A DNA stretch of 64,000 nt from positions 3,410,001-3,474,000 of the forward strand of contig OZ004582.1 of NCBI GenBank assembly GCA_963924555.1, written 5' to 3'. A model generated the notes under the pieces. That model worked only from the letters and a program-made list of their open reading frames with translations, did not search any database and was not told where the DNA came from. Position 1 is the first letter of the stretch. The number at the start of each line of letters is the position of its first letter. The position numbers and the translations under genes were made by a program. This stretch comes from Crambe crambe (lineage: Eukaryota > Porifera > Demospongiae > Poecilosclerida > Crambeidae). Below are positions 54,797 to 64,000 of this stretch, piece by piece.

Positions 54797-55749
54797 AAGG
54801 GAAAAAGCATTTCGTGAAATGAAAAAAGATGTAGGGATGACCACTGCACAAAAAAGTAAGGAAACAAGAAGGATGGAATCTTTGTTCTGTATATCCAGCC
54901 AACAATCCCTACATATACATCGGGTAGCTTCAGATTATAGTGTAGTAATGTACGTACATGTAGGGATTGTTGGCTGGATATACAGAACAAAGATTCCATC
55001 CTTCTTGTTTCCTTACTTTTTTGTGCAGTGGTCATCCCTACATCTTTTTTCATTTCACGAAATGCTTTTTCCCTTACTTGTTCCTGGTCTTTTTTCCCTC
55101 TCTTTTATGGTTTTAGCTATGTATGGAGTTCATTCTTCTATGTGTATGCAGGGACAGATGAAAGAAGAATAGTTCTCCAATAGCATACCAGCCCAATCAC
55201 TATCAACGAGTCAAGGTGGAGGTAGAAGATGCTGAAGTAGAGTCTACCTTGTTGAATCTAAATCCCCGAGTCGATACAGTAGTCTATCATCATCATCATC
55301 ACTATTCTAGCTACATATACCTATACCTAGCTAGCTCTAGAGGCAGCTGAATAATATTATAATTTCGAATAATTGGATATTCAAATACATGCGCATGCGT
55401 ATTATAGAAAAGATGGCTTCCTAATTGAATTAGTCGAGTGCTGTGCTCCTTAGTGTCTCCTTTTTCATCGACTCTTTCGAGGATCAACGAGTAGAAAAGA
55501 TCGTAGTTCGTAGAATTTGGAGTGGATTTGTCCAGAAATCATAGCTGTAGCTTGAGTGGTTCGAGAGATATGGTTGTCTAAGAAGAATAATAATAATAGA
55601 GAAGAAGAAGAATCGATTTACCTGCTTGCCGTATTTCTGAACTTGGTCTGCACATTGTAGTAGGCTCTAGTAGGCTGGATAATCATTCACAGTAGCTTTT
55701 GTTAGGTCTAAGTGGGGGAACTGGAATTTCACTTTTGTATTAGTCTATA
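54797..55749 (-). repeat. Family-A repeat copy A3
   Basis: A hairpin 54797-55075 (arms near-identical to H1) is followed by about 670 bp inverted relative to 9.74-10.44 kb. It stops at TTAGTCTATAG (55749) and lacks the GC-rich block and terminal palindrome found in A1 and A2. Confidence 0.85.
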
Positions 55750-55754
55750 GAATC

Positions 55755-56347
55755 TTTAATAATATACCACATTGCTCTTGCTGGCCATTGCCTTTGAATT
55801 TTGCTGGGAATGTGCCATACTATGTCCTTTGCATGAGACTCGAACTCATCCATGTGCTGAACTATGATCCTAATAAAAATGATACATGTGTCACATTTTC
55901 ATTATAAATTACACGCACAATACGTACAGTACAAACAGAAAGCAATAAGAAATAAGTATTTACCGTGATAAAAGGACACACATATCCTTTCTAATGCACT
56001 CCAAATCATCAAGTGATGGAAGCAGCTTTGCCAGATCATTGTCCAAGAGTGAGTCTACTGATACCCTGTCTCTTACTGCATAGCAGTGAAAATAGTGCAG
56101 GGACTGGCCTTTGATTTCCTGCCGTTGAAGAGATCTTTACGTTCTTGTCTATATTGTCACCAACTAGTTTGAAGCCCCATATTTTAACAGCAACAGTGGA
56201 CTCTTTTCGCTCTAGGGTGGTGGATATCTCTTTCTGCTGGGCCTCTTCTGCAATTACAGTATCAGATATCTCCTTAGCCTCGTACCCAGGCCTTTTCCTT
56301 TTCGGGGGGAGGGGAGGAAAAGGGCCTGGTATAGATTGCATGCACAT
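55755..56347 (-). pseudogene. DUF6589-like gene fragment (middle part)
   Basis: Minus strand from 56347: STTLERKESTVAVKIWGFKL, VGDNIDKNVK, then after a frame change LLDNDLAKLLPSLDDLECIR and a phase-consistent splice (donor at 55963, acceptor at 55870) to IVQHMDEFESHAKDIVWHIP. The GDNIDKNVK motif is characteristic of a DUF6589-type family common in animal repeats (named from memory). It is cut off by copy A3. Confidence 0.5.
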
Positions 56348-56540
56348 GCGCTTAATTTATACGTTGGTTACTAGGCGGTATTACATAACTTTACACCCTA
56401 TGACGTATACTTGCGTTAAGTAATTATACAATGACGACATTACTAATAAAAAACCACTCGCGCGTGTATATACGTAAACAATAGCTTCCACCGGCACCGC
56501 GAGGGTTTGTAGACTATAAACTACTGAAACAACTACAAGA
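56348..56540. other. Spacer with GGGGGGAGGGGAGG block
   Basis: A small inverted repeat (CCAGGCCTTTTCCTTTT ... AAAAGGGCCTGG, about 56287-56331) sits at the border to the fragment on the minus strand. It may hold the promoter of the plus-strand gene. Confidence 0.35.
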
Positions 56541-57565
56541 GATCAATTAACTTGTTCAGCTCTTCTGGTATCCAACACAAGTGGAGTCAAGGATTTCAAG
56601 TCTGTTGGAAGTTTCAATTGACTGCAATGATAGACTCTCTCAATATTTTTGCGACAATTGCAAGAACCGAATTGTGTCCCTGGAAAAATCCCTTGCAGAT
56701 CTCACAGCTTTCAGAGTCTTGGCCAAGTCATCACTGTCCAAGCAGGAGAAGATCAGAGGTCCCGTGAAGAGGTACAAAGTGACTAGCGGATCTGTAGGAG
56801 TGTCTCCAGACACTTCTAGGGAGAGACCTCCTTCCAAACTGTCACGCAAGAGATTGGACTTTCAATGTAAAACATAGTACACTTATAGCAGGAGAGTCGG
56901 TCGGCATTCTTTGTGAGGTAGTTCAATCAACAGTGTCTTCACCAGTGCCCCTTTCTTCTTGCACACTTTCATGTAAGTTGCTGAAAGACCAAAAAAAAAA
57001 AAAGGTTATATAACCTTTTTCGACAGGCAGGCATCAAGGAAGAGCGTAATTGTAAGAATAACTTACATAGAGAAAGGACATCATCACCACTTGAATACAC
57101 ACATTATAATACAGGTGACAGTTGGAATAGGTTCGTAAATGTCAAGGGAGGGATTGGAAGAAATATTCCATGCGACCTATTCAATGAGCACATGAATAAG
57201 CTGATTAAGAATATAATTATCAACATGGGTTCCAACCTAACAGAAGATTCCTTGCAGAGAGCAGCACGCAGTGTATCCAGCCTCAGCCTTATCAGTGAGA
57301 GGTTTGATGAGGAATCCAATGTTCCATGCATCACCAGTGCTTACTCAGCACAGGCTCATCACACCAGTCAAATCCAGGAAGCACAGGTCCTTCCCAAACC
57401 TGCAACTGAACCCATTACACAAGTGGGATATGAAAAAAAACGAAGTCCTGGATTAAAGAGAAAAAGAAATCCTACTTGAAATATAAAGGGAGATTTAGAG
57501 CTGACATGATTAGTGATGACAGTGAAGAGAATGGAAGTGATAGTGATAGTGATATAGATGTTTAA
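56541..57565 (+). pseudogene. DUF6589-like gene: N-terminal Cys region and C-terminal part
   Basis: 56581-56877 reads VESRISSLLEVSIDCNDRLS and YFCDNCKNRIVSLEKSLADL (a Cys-pair region like a zinc-finger-associated domain), then a basic tail. After a gap, 57090-57480 reads DSWNRFVNVKGGIGRNIPCD, LFNEHMNKLIKNIIINMGSN, LTEDSLQRAARSVSSL and ERFDEESNVP, the C-terminal block of DUF6589-type proteins. A shifted frame gives an acidic tail (SDDSEENGSDSDSDIDV) to 57565. The central part is missing here and a similar one lies inverted at 55.76-56.35 kb. Confidence 0.5.
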
Positions 57566-57644
57566 ACAAAGAGAAAATAAAATAATTCACATAAATGTAA
57601 AGGGAGAATGGAAATGATAATATATATATATACTCACTGGATGT

Positions 57645-58861
57645 TCAGCTTTTCAGAGAGCACACATCACAACACCTATCATTGTCTCCTGGTTGTGCAC
57701 ACCCTGGAAGGAAGTACTCCAGTAGGTTGATGTGTTCTCCAGATAACTTCTCACAGCAATTGCTTCATGATGCTGTGGAGTAGATGGCTCACTTCGAACC
57801 TTACAATCGATAATCGGCTGTGCATTATCACCACTTCTTCCTCCTCTCCCACTCTCCTGAAAGTAATCCTCAATGCTCCGTGGAGCACCATAGTGGACAA
57901 TACAGTTAACATCCTGAAGGTTAACTCCCATCCCTAGAGCAATAGTGGCAAACAATACCATCAGGCTTCAAAAAGCTCTGAAGGATGATATCCTTATTGT
58001 GTTGAGGGGTATTTGAGTGGAACATGCCAAACAGGCGATTTTCACTGAGATGTGCAGCACCAACTGGATAGTATGATGCATCTCCCAGTTCGAAGTGAAA
58101 GTCAGCATATATAGATGAACACATGTCTAGTGATTGGCAGTACTCTGCAGGTTTTCTCGAAGAGAAAGTATCAGCCATGCCAAATCCAACTCAATAGTTG
58201 TGCGACTACGGACTTCATAAAAGATGTTTGGCCTGTCCGGTGACAAGCTGAGTGCCATGTACGGAGTACCAGGAGGCACCAGAGCTCTGATCTCAGCAAT
58301 ATGGCCAAAGGAAGGACGAAATTCTTTGCTCCTACCATGTTAGATATCTATATCTGTGTATGCATATCTACTTACCACTTGGAGACACAATGAGCCTCAT
58401 CTACGACTACTGCCACAATTCTTGATGAAACAGATTGGTTCTCAAGAGCCTCTCTCCATCTGATCTTCATGAGAGATTCAGGGGCACAAAAAAGGAGGCT
58501 GTCACTCAGGAGACTTGAATCAGTTGCTAGTAAATTCTCCGCGATTGCTGTACCAGATGAGATAATAGAAGACTTGGCACCTCTAATTCTCAAACTCTGG
58601 ACCTGGTCCACCATCAGTGAAATTAGCGGAGAAATAATCAGAACAGCGCTATTCCTGTCTGAGCCTATCAAACCAAGCTTATGATCGAAGACAAAAGGGA
58701 GAATCTGGTAGCAGTAGCCACACGAACACGTCTTTCCCATCGTACACAGCTTTCACTGATAGTAACTGTTCTCTTTTGAGGGTGAGATGAGGGGAGGCGA
58801 GCGTAGCAAGACCGTACGCAACAGCAGAATCAAAAGAATCTTGGCAAGAACTCTCTGCCAT
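57645..58861 (-). pseudogene. RecQ-like helicase pseudogene without Walker A
   Basis: ATG at 58861, MAESSCQDSFDSAVAYGLA, LTLKREQLLSVKAVYDGKDV, FVWL, then directly CYQILPFVFDHKLGL, SAVLIISPLISLMVDQVQSL, VVVDEAHCVSKW (Walker B), intron 58376-58334 (GTAAGT...GGTAG), FGHIAEIRALVPPGTPYMAL, LSPDRPNIFYEV, later [16 protein letters not shown] and [15 protein letters not shown] (motifs V-VI) and a RecQ zinc region (CCDVC) ending at 57645. The PTGxGKS box and the TATAT segment are deleted, and several frame changes occur. RecQ-like copies are typical transposon-linked cargo in such genomes. Confidence 0.85.
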
Positions 58862-58917
58862 CTTCTCGAAATAAGTCGAATGACGTAATGATTTTTGTCG
58901 TCACGTGTAACGGTAGA

Positions 58918-59097
58918 CTAATGCATGTACTGCCACAAACCTTCATCAGTTTCATTGATACAGTCATCCTCACAACTGCTGGTGTTGGAGAGTGGGCTGT
59001 ATGCAGGACCTTCAATGTCAGAATCATCATCATCTGATGAATCAACAAACACAACAGACATTGGTTTGTTAACTGAATCAGATGAAGGTCGATGCAT
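58918..59097 (-). CDS. Small acidic protein or exon with SUMO-interaction-like motif
   Basis: 59 residues from an ATG at 59097: SVVFVDSSDDDDSDIEGPAY, then NTSSCEDDCINETDEG and a stop. VVFV followed by Ser/Asp-rich acids resembles a SUMO-interacting motif. It sits 57 bp upstream of the RecQ start on the same strand. It may be an exon; function unknown. Confidence 0.35.
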   Translation of the reverse strand: MHRPSSDSVNKPMSVVFVDSSDDDDSDIEGPAYSPLSNTSSCEDDCINETDEGLWQYMH

Positions 59098-59146
59098 GCC
59101 ATCGCAATCCTTTAATGGATGGTAATAAAACTATTCGTAAACTTAA

Positions 59147-59305
59147 ATCCCTACTCTTCACCCCCCCTTCAGCAATATAAGCGTGAATATTGAAATTTTA
59201 GGAGGGGTAGGAGTGATAGGAATGCAGCTAAATTTTACTGCTATCCCTACTTCACTTTTTATTTAGAAGAAATTTTTTGCATTCACTTGTTTCCATTCTC
59301 ACAGC
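59147..59305. repeat. Half copy of the giant hairpin element
   Basis: Matches 21786-21945 (TTGAAATTTTAGGAGGGGTAGG ... AGAAGAAATTTTTTGC type ends) with an internal deletion; single arm only. Confidence 0.8.
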
Positions 59306-60078
59306 TAGAAAAGCTGTCATTAACAAATTGGTAACTAATTTGAAAACTGGCAGTTACATATAGTTAACAAGTTTGGCTAACCTATATAAAACCTGTTATT
59401 AACTATTGTGCATGGACAAAAGTTACCAAATTAGTTAATGAGCTTGTTACATTGTTAGGAAATTGCTTGTTTATTTTTGTGTACCAACCATTATGTCTGC
59501 ACACTTGTTGCTAATGACTAGGAAATTGCTTGTTTGTTTTTACATCTGCAATTACACTTTTTAATTTCAATAAAGTACAAAGCAATATAATATGATACAA
59601 TACTGTTTCAGTCCAGATAATAATAATGTCCAGAGTTAGCTATTCAAAACTTGATGCAAATTCCTCAATGGCGTCATCAGGGTTAAATAACAATCTCCTC
59701 CTCACTATTCAATATTTTCAGTTTAGGATATTGTGCTAAAATCCAAAAAGTTTGTGACTAGAAGGTCATTGAATTGGTGAACCACGTTAATGCATCTCAA
59801 AAATTAATAGCCACGAATGTTACATCAATCTAGAGACCAGCCTCTCTACCAGGGAATAATGGCTAATCTCATATGTGTCAACTGAACATGCTGGCGTCTA
59901 GCTAATAGTGCTCACCACCATACCCAGATTTGAAAATAGACTCTTGATTGTTCAAACAACAGAGTCCACAAAAAATAAGACAACCATAGACCCCATTGTA
60001 CACAACCAAAATTTCATCAAAATAATTGAGCTGACGGATAAGTGAGGGTCTACGTACTGATGATACCATAAAACAAAC
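59306..60078. other. AT-rich stretch, possible 3' region of the CACTA element
   Basis: No exon recognised. Repeats of AGGAAATTGCTTGTTT (59457, 59520) and TTACCAAATTAGTTAA-like words. The left terminus of the CACTA element must lie here or further left; a CACTA end was not securely found. Confidence 0.35.
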
Positions 60079-61742
60079 CTTGTTCTAATGTGTGGTGCTC
60101 CGAATCAGTGGCACTTCCTGTGAATGAATTTTTTTTTCATAATTATAAACTTCACACTAATAAACTTCATACTAGCTATAAAATTACCTGATGAAGGAGG
60201 AACCCACGCTTGGTCAACTGCCCATTTTGGAGCCCATTTGGGCGGCACTGAGATAGAAAGTGATCCAACTTTTCTTCCTTTGGATGGTGTAATGCTACTA
60301 TTCCGCTCCAACTTTCTGCGATATCTCTTGTCTAATTCCTCCATCCATTCATTCAGTTCTAAACATATACAATCATTTATCAATCAGTCACTATGATACT
60401 GTTTAACTAACTTTTGGATCGCCAAGGATGCTTATGAACTGTTATCACTTCAGCATCTGAAGAATCAGATTCACCTGTCATATATTCTCGACTCAACTCT
60501 TCATAAAACTTCATTTCATTTTTCGTCACAACGCTCTTCCTCCTTTCAAATGTCTGTGTGTTTAGTAAGTTAATAAAATTATGCTGATATCAATTTTACT
60601 TGCTGTACCCTTTTCTTTCTTTGATCATTTATTTAGCTTTCTTTATACGGTCAGATTTAAAGCTTTCACCCTTGTTCAAATCTTTCAATACTCTTCGTTC
60701 AGCTTCATACTTCCTTTTGACTGCCACTGTAATGATACAATACCCGTTACAGCTGGGATAATTAAAATAGTAATACTTAACATGTGATTGTTTTCATTGA
60801 AAATTCATTTTCAGGATCTTCTTCTGCTTCCTTTGCTGAAGTTGCTAGCACTGCTTTATTATGTGGTGATGTTGAACTATAATAATAACATTATTGTGAC
60901 AAGTTTCATCAAGCTAACTACGTATATATACCTCTCATTTGGTTTTAATTTCTTAGGCAGATTTTCATGGATTAAATTAACTCGGTCCTATTATAGAAGG
61001 TGAAGAAATAAATTTTATCTTGTGGATTATATTCATAACCTACTGTGAGAACACGGGTCACTTGTTTTTTTCGTGGCTTCTTACAATTTTCACCTGTTCT
61101 TATTTCCTTCCATATTGCATTTTGTTCAGCCTAATAGGATAGATACCTGCTTAACATGACGTACGTATTTAAGACATTATATATTGTGCCCACAAACTAC
61201 TAGCACGTATCACAGACTTAATTCAGACTACCAGTAAGTTGCATTGAACAGTATTATGTCTCTCCCCAACATAAAGTAATTGTGGGACAATGAACATGTG
61301 ACCATTATTATAGCTACATACCTTGATTTCTTTTTGGTTGCTAATTATTTCATCCATTTGTTTACCATAATCTTTAAGCATTTGGAGCATAAGGTTCGTT
61401 GATCCACTAGACTCATTATTTTCTTGCTCACTTAAATCGTCATTGAAATCATTCTGGGTCTAGTACATGATATTAGAGAAGACTTCAAATAGTAAGTATA
61501 ATTGCTTACCATAATGTTATCAAAAGAGTCAGAGCTACCCGGAGAAGAATCTAAAAGACCTTGTTCAAGAATAGCACCTGGTCCATAATAAAAATGTGGA
61601 GTTTTGTGGATACTGCTATTTCTGGTTCTTCTTTCTGATGTAAGATCTCCACTTCTTGGTGGAATAGGATGAGGCCTATAAAAACGTCTAGGAGTTCGAC
61701 CACGGTTAGTTGGAGTTTCTCCATCTTTTGAATTAGAGACAG
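60079..61742 (-). CDS. Multi-exon accessory gene of the CACTA element (TNPA-like position)
   Basis: Exon-like blocks with splice borders: 61510-61742 (TPTNRGRTPRRFYRPHPIPP, ILEQGLLDSSPGSSDSFDN), 61322-61453 (NDFNDDLSEQENNESSGSTN, LMLQMLKDYGKQMDEIISNQ), 61044-61130 (QNAIWKEIRTGENCKKPRKK), about 60726-60626 (VKRKYEAERRVLKDLNK; a stop follows), 60412-60553 (FYEELSREYMTGESDSSDAE, HPWRS), 60188-60358 (LNEWMEELDKRYRRKLERN, VPPKWAPKWAV) and 60079-60117. The first exon was not found. Divergent from the transposase, with about 190 bp between. Plant CACTA elements pair a DNA-binding TNPA with TNPD; an equivalent role is inference. Confidence 0.55.
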
Positions 61743-61934
61743 CTGCAAGCATAATTATGATGCATATGTGCATATTAATGCACAGGAACATGTTTTTACT
61801 ATATAAGGATTTCACTTGTTATTTTTATGCATCATTGCATCTTGTGTAGCTATAGCACTATCTGGTTGCTAATACTGTACTCTGACTGTTTAGACACTAA
61901 AGTTGTTAGCTAGCTAGGCTTCACTGATGATGAC
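61743..61934. promoter_or_regulatory. Probable bidirectional promoter region of the CACTA genes
   Basis: 192 bp between the first recognised exon of the minus-strand gene and the transposase ATG. The position implies shared control, although part of the minus-strand 5' exon may lie here. No motif was identified with confidence. Confidence 0.4.
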
Positions 61935-64000
61935 ATGAAGATGGAGTCTGTCCAGCGTAAACGAGTTAGATGTCCTCACTGTGATGAGTATATTTCAAGA
62001 TCTCTCTTTTATCAGCACAAACAGCTGTTCTTTGATGAAGATTTACAAAAGTGGAATCAAGCTAGTGATCTGAATATAAATACAAGTGAAGATATTCAGC
62101 CAATTTCTTTTGAGTTCAATCCTGGTCCTGATGAGGATACTGCTGATGACCAAACTATTCGATACTATGATGGTAAACATTTTTTCATGATCACATTTTC
62201 TATATAGGTTTGATGGTTTGATAATCTACCCCTATCAAATAACAAGGGTGGTAATTATCCACTATAGACCCCATCATGAATATTAATATCTGTCATGCAG
62301 ATGAAAGAAGCGCCAAACTCCAGACAGAGCTAAATGCCCACCCCCTCTATTAAATTTTATTGACTACATAGCTTGTTACGTATCTTTAAAACATTTTCAT
62401 AGCTTTGTCTGATGATCATGAGAATTATTCGTTTGAAGAGACTTCTGAATACGGAGATGATGACTTGCATTGGGTTGATATGAATATTGAGGTTAGATTG
62501 TGTTACATTATGTAGAGGCATCACACTAATTTTTACCCAATTAGGATGAAGATGAAGACATGGAGATAGTATTTGAAAAAGACTATGAGCCTGAGAATTA
62601 TGATATGGAAATGGATGTTCCAGAGCATTATAATCGAGTTATTCGGGCATTTCTTCTGTTTCTTTTCTTTTGGCAGTCATTATTTCGTATCTCAGATAGT
62701 GCTATTGGCCTAATGTTATCATTTCTTTTGAAATTCTTTTCTTTAGCTGGTGTATGGCTTAATGTAGATGTTTTGAGTGATTTAGCTCAAAAATTTCCAG
62801 GAACAATTTTTGGTGCCAAAAAATTTTTGGGCAGATTGAAGGATCAATTTGTGCGCTACGTAGTATGTCCATCATGCAACAAACTTTACTTGTTTCAAGA
62901 AAGCTGGAAGTTTGATGCAGGCAGCAATAAAAAAATCTCACATACATGCTCCTATATGTGATCGGATGCTTCTAAAAATCAAACGGAGTTGTAATGGTTC
63001 AGAATATTTGTCTCCTAGTATGACCTACTGTTACAAAAGTGTTATTATGAGTTTGGAAGAACTTTTGAACCGTCCAAATATTGAAAAACTTTGTGAATCT
63101 TGGAGAAACAGAGCAATTAGTTTAGGAAAGCTCTCTGATGTGTATGATGGGAGAATGTGGCAACATTTTCAATATCAAGATGATCCTTTTCTTGCTATAC
63201 CCAATAATTACTTACTCATGCTCAACTGTGATTGGTTCCAGCCATTTAAGCACACACAGTTCTCTGTTGGAGTTCTATACTTGGCTGTTGAGAACCTTCC
63301 TAGAGCTATAAGATTTAAGCGAGAAAATATTTTGATTGTTGGCATTATTCCGGGACCCAATGAACCTAGTCTTAACATTAATACTTACCTAGATCCCCTA
63401 GTAGATGACTTACTGGAAATGTGGAATGGTGTAACTATTTCAATCGATGGGAAAGCAGTCAAAATACGTGCTGCAATATCATGTCTTGCATGTGATATCC
63501 CAGCAGCGAGAAAAATTGGTGGGTTTGTTGGCCACAGAGGGAAGCGTGGATGTAGTAGATGCATGAAGGAATTTACATGCCAGAGTTTTGGTGATTATAC
63601 TGACTATTCTGGCTTTCATAAAGGAGATTGGGAGATGCACTCACATGCTGTACATGTATGGTATGCTCATCAACAGCGTGATGCCAGTACTGAAGAAAAA
63701 AGAAAGAGCATAGAGTCTCAACAAGGTGCACGATACTCATCCCTATATAAATTACCTTACTATAATGCCATCTCTTCTTGTGTAGTTGATCCTATGCATT
63801 GCTTATTTCTTGGAGTATCAAAAAAATTCTTTAGTATATTGGTATCAAAAAAGGTTCTATTAGAAAAAGACTTTCTAAACATTCAGAAGAAAGTTGATTC
63901 ATTCAATTGCCCACCAGACATAGGAAGAATCCCATATAAAATAGCCTCAAATTTTTCTGGTCTCAAGGCAGATCAATGGAAAAATTGGACACTATATTTT
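61935..64000 (+). CDS. CACTA/EnSpm Tnp2-type transposase, partial (runs off the window), one apparent frameshift
   Basis: Exons 61935-62172 (ATG; zinc motif RCPHCDEYISRSLFYQHKQL; acidic), 62403-62491 (acidic, phase-matched) and 62545 onward, with a 53-nt second intron. Exon 3 reads a hydrophobic/helical part, SDLAQKFPGTIFGAKKFLGR, then a Cys pair (VCPSCNKLYLF). The frame shifts by one base near 62945 and stays open to base 64000: YLLMLNCDWFQPFKHTQFSV, ILIVGIIPGPNEPS, YLDPLVDDLLEMWNGV, CLACDIPAARKIGGFVGHRG, CSRCMKEF, YYNAISSCVVDPMHCLFLGV. These are the core motifs of transposase family tnp2. The shift could be a mutation or a sequence error. The 3' end lies beyond the window. Confidence 0.85.

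Noticed and set aside
1-64000. CRISPR array, bacterial operons, tRNA or rRNA genes
   Set aside because: Tandem repeats here lack CRISPR repeat/spacer regularity; spliced genes and transposon types are eukaryotic; no tRNA cloverleaf or rRNA sequence was recognised.

Overview
The window reads as a transposon-dense, intron-bearing animal genome, most like a demosponge. The reasons are an AT-rich composition, very short GT-AG introns (mostly 24-75 nt, down to 29-37 nt), and a mix of Merlin, pogo, hAT, piggyBac, CACTA, Helitron, Ty3/Gypsy, DIRS and KDZ-type sequences together with RecQ-like, OTU, HIRAN-like and DUF6589-like transposon cargo. The organism call is inference. No rRNA, tRNA or CRISPR was recognised, and almost every gene seen is a mobile-element gene or a decayed copy.

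1-9.3 kb: a zinc-knuckle tail; a coiled-coil/Spindlin-like gene (-); an apparently intact three-exon Merlin transposase (+); a multi-exon proline-rich gene (-, here called P1) built of tandem micro-exons; a tandem-OTU protein joined to a decayed Helitron helicase (-). 9.6-16.3 kb: two copies of a repeat (family A) with a short palindrome at one end and a long hairpin at the other, flanking an intact pogo-like element that carries a convergent HIRAN-like ORF. 16.5-18.4 kb: a scrambled Gypsy remnant. 18.4-24.7 kb: related hairpin-ended repeats (family B) and P2, a paralogue of P1. 24.8-27.7 kb: a hAT element with a target duplication, nested in a segment whose uninterrupted copy lies at 6.8-7.4 kb.

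28-36.5 kb: a piggyBac pseudogene with a 668-bp element in its intron, a Tc1-like remnant, a SHOCT-like ORF (-), and a young full-length Gypsy element (202-bp LTRs, one visible mismatch, ACTAG duplication). 37-43 kb: a terminal exon split by a small inverted-repeat element, a second, decayed hAT, a conserved gene of unknown role and a DIRS-like remnant (-). 44-51 kb: SAM-like fragments and a Helitron 5' gene region (-) interrupted by an LTR element (CCTTT duplication) and by a family-B element. 51-59 kb: a KDZ-associated cysteine-cluster fragment, a P-loop fragment, a protein-kinase pseudogene without its HRD loop, a third family-A copy, DUF6589-like fragments on both strands and a RecQ pseudogene without Walker A. 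60-64 kb: a CACTA (EnSpm) element with two divergent genes, its Tnp2 transposase running off the end of the window.

Most coherent signals: (i) P1 and P2, paralogous genes whose symmetric phase-1 proline-rich micro-exons form the tandem arrays; (ii) the repeat family carrying them, whose six recognisable 5' termini all read A|TC followed by a 9-bp-arm hairpin, as expected for Helitron-like insertion, with long near-perfect palindromes at the other end; (iii) the pogo element with a convergent HIRAN-like gene sharing one CTAG as both stop codons.
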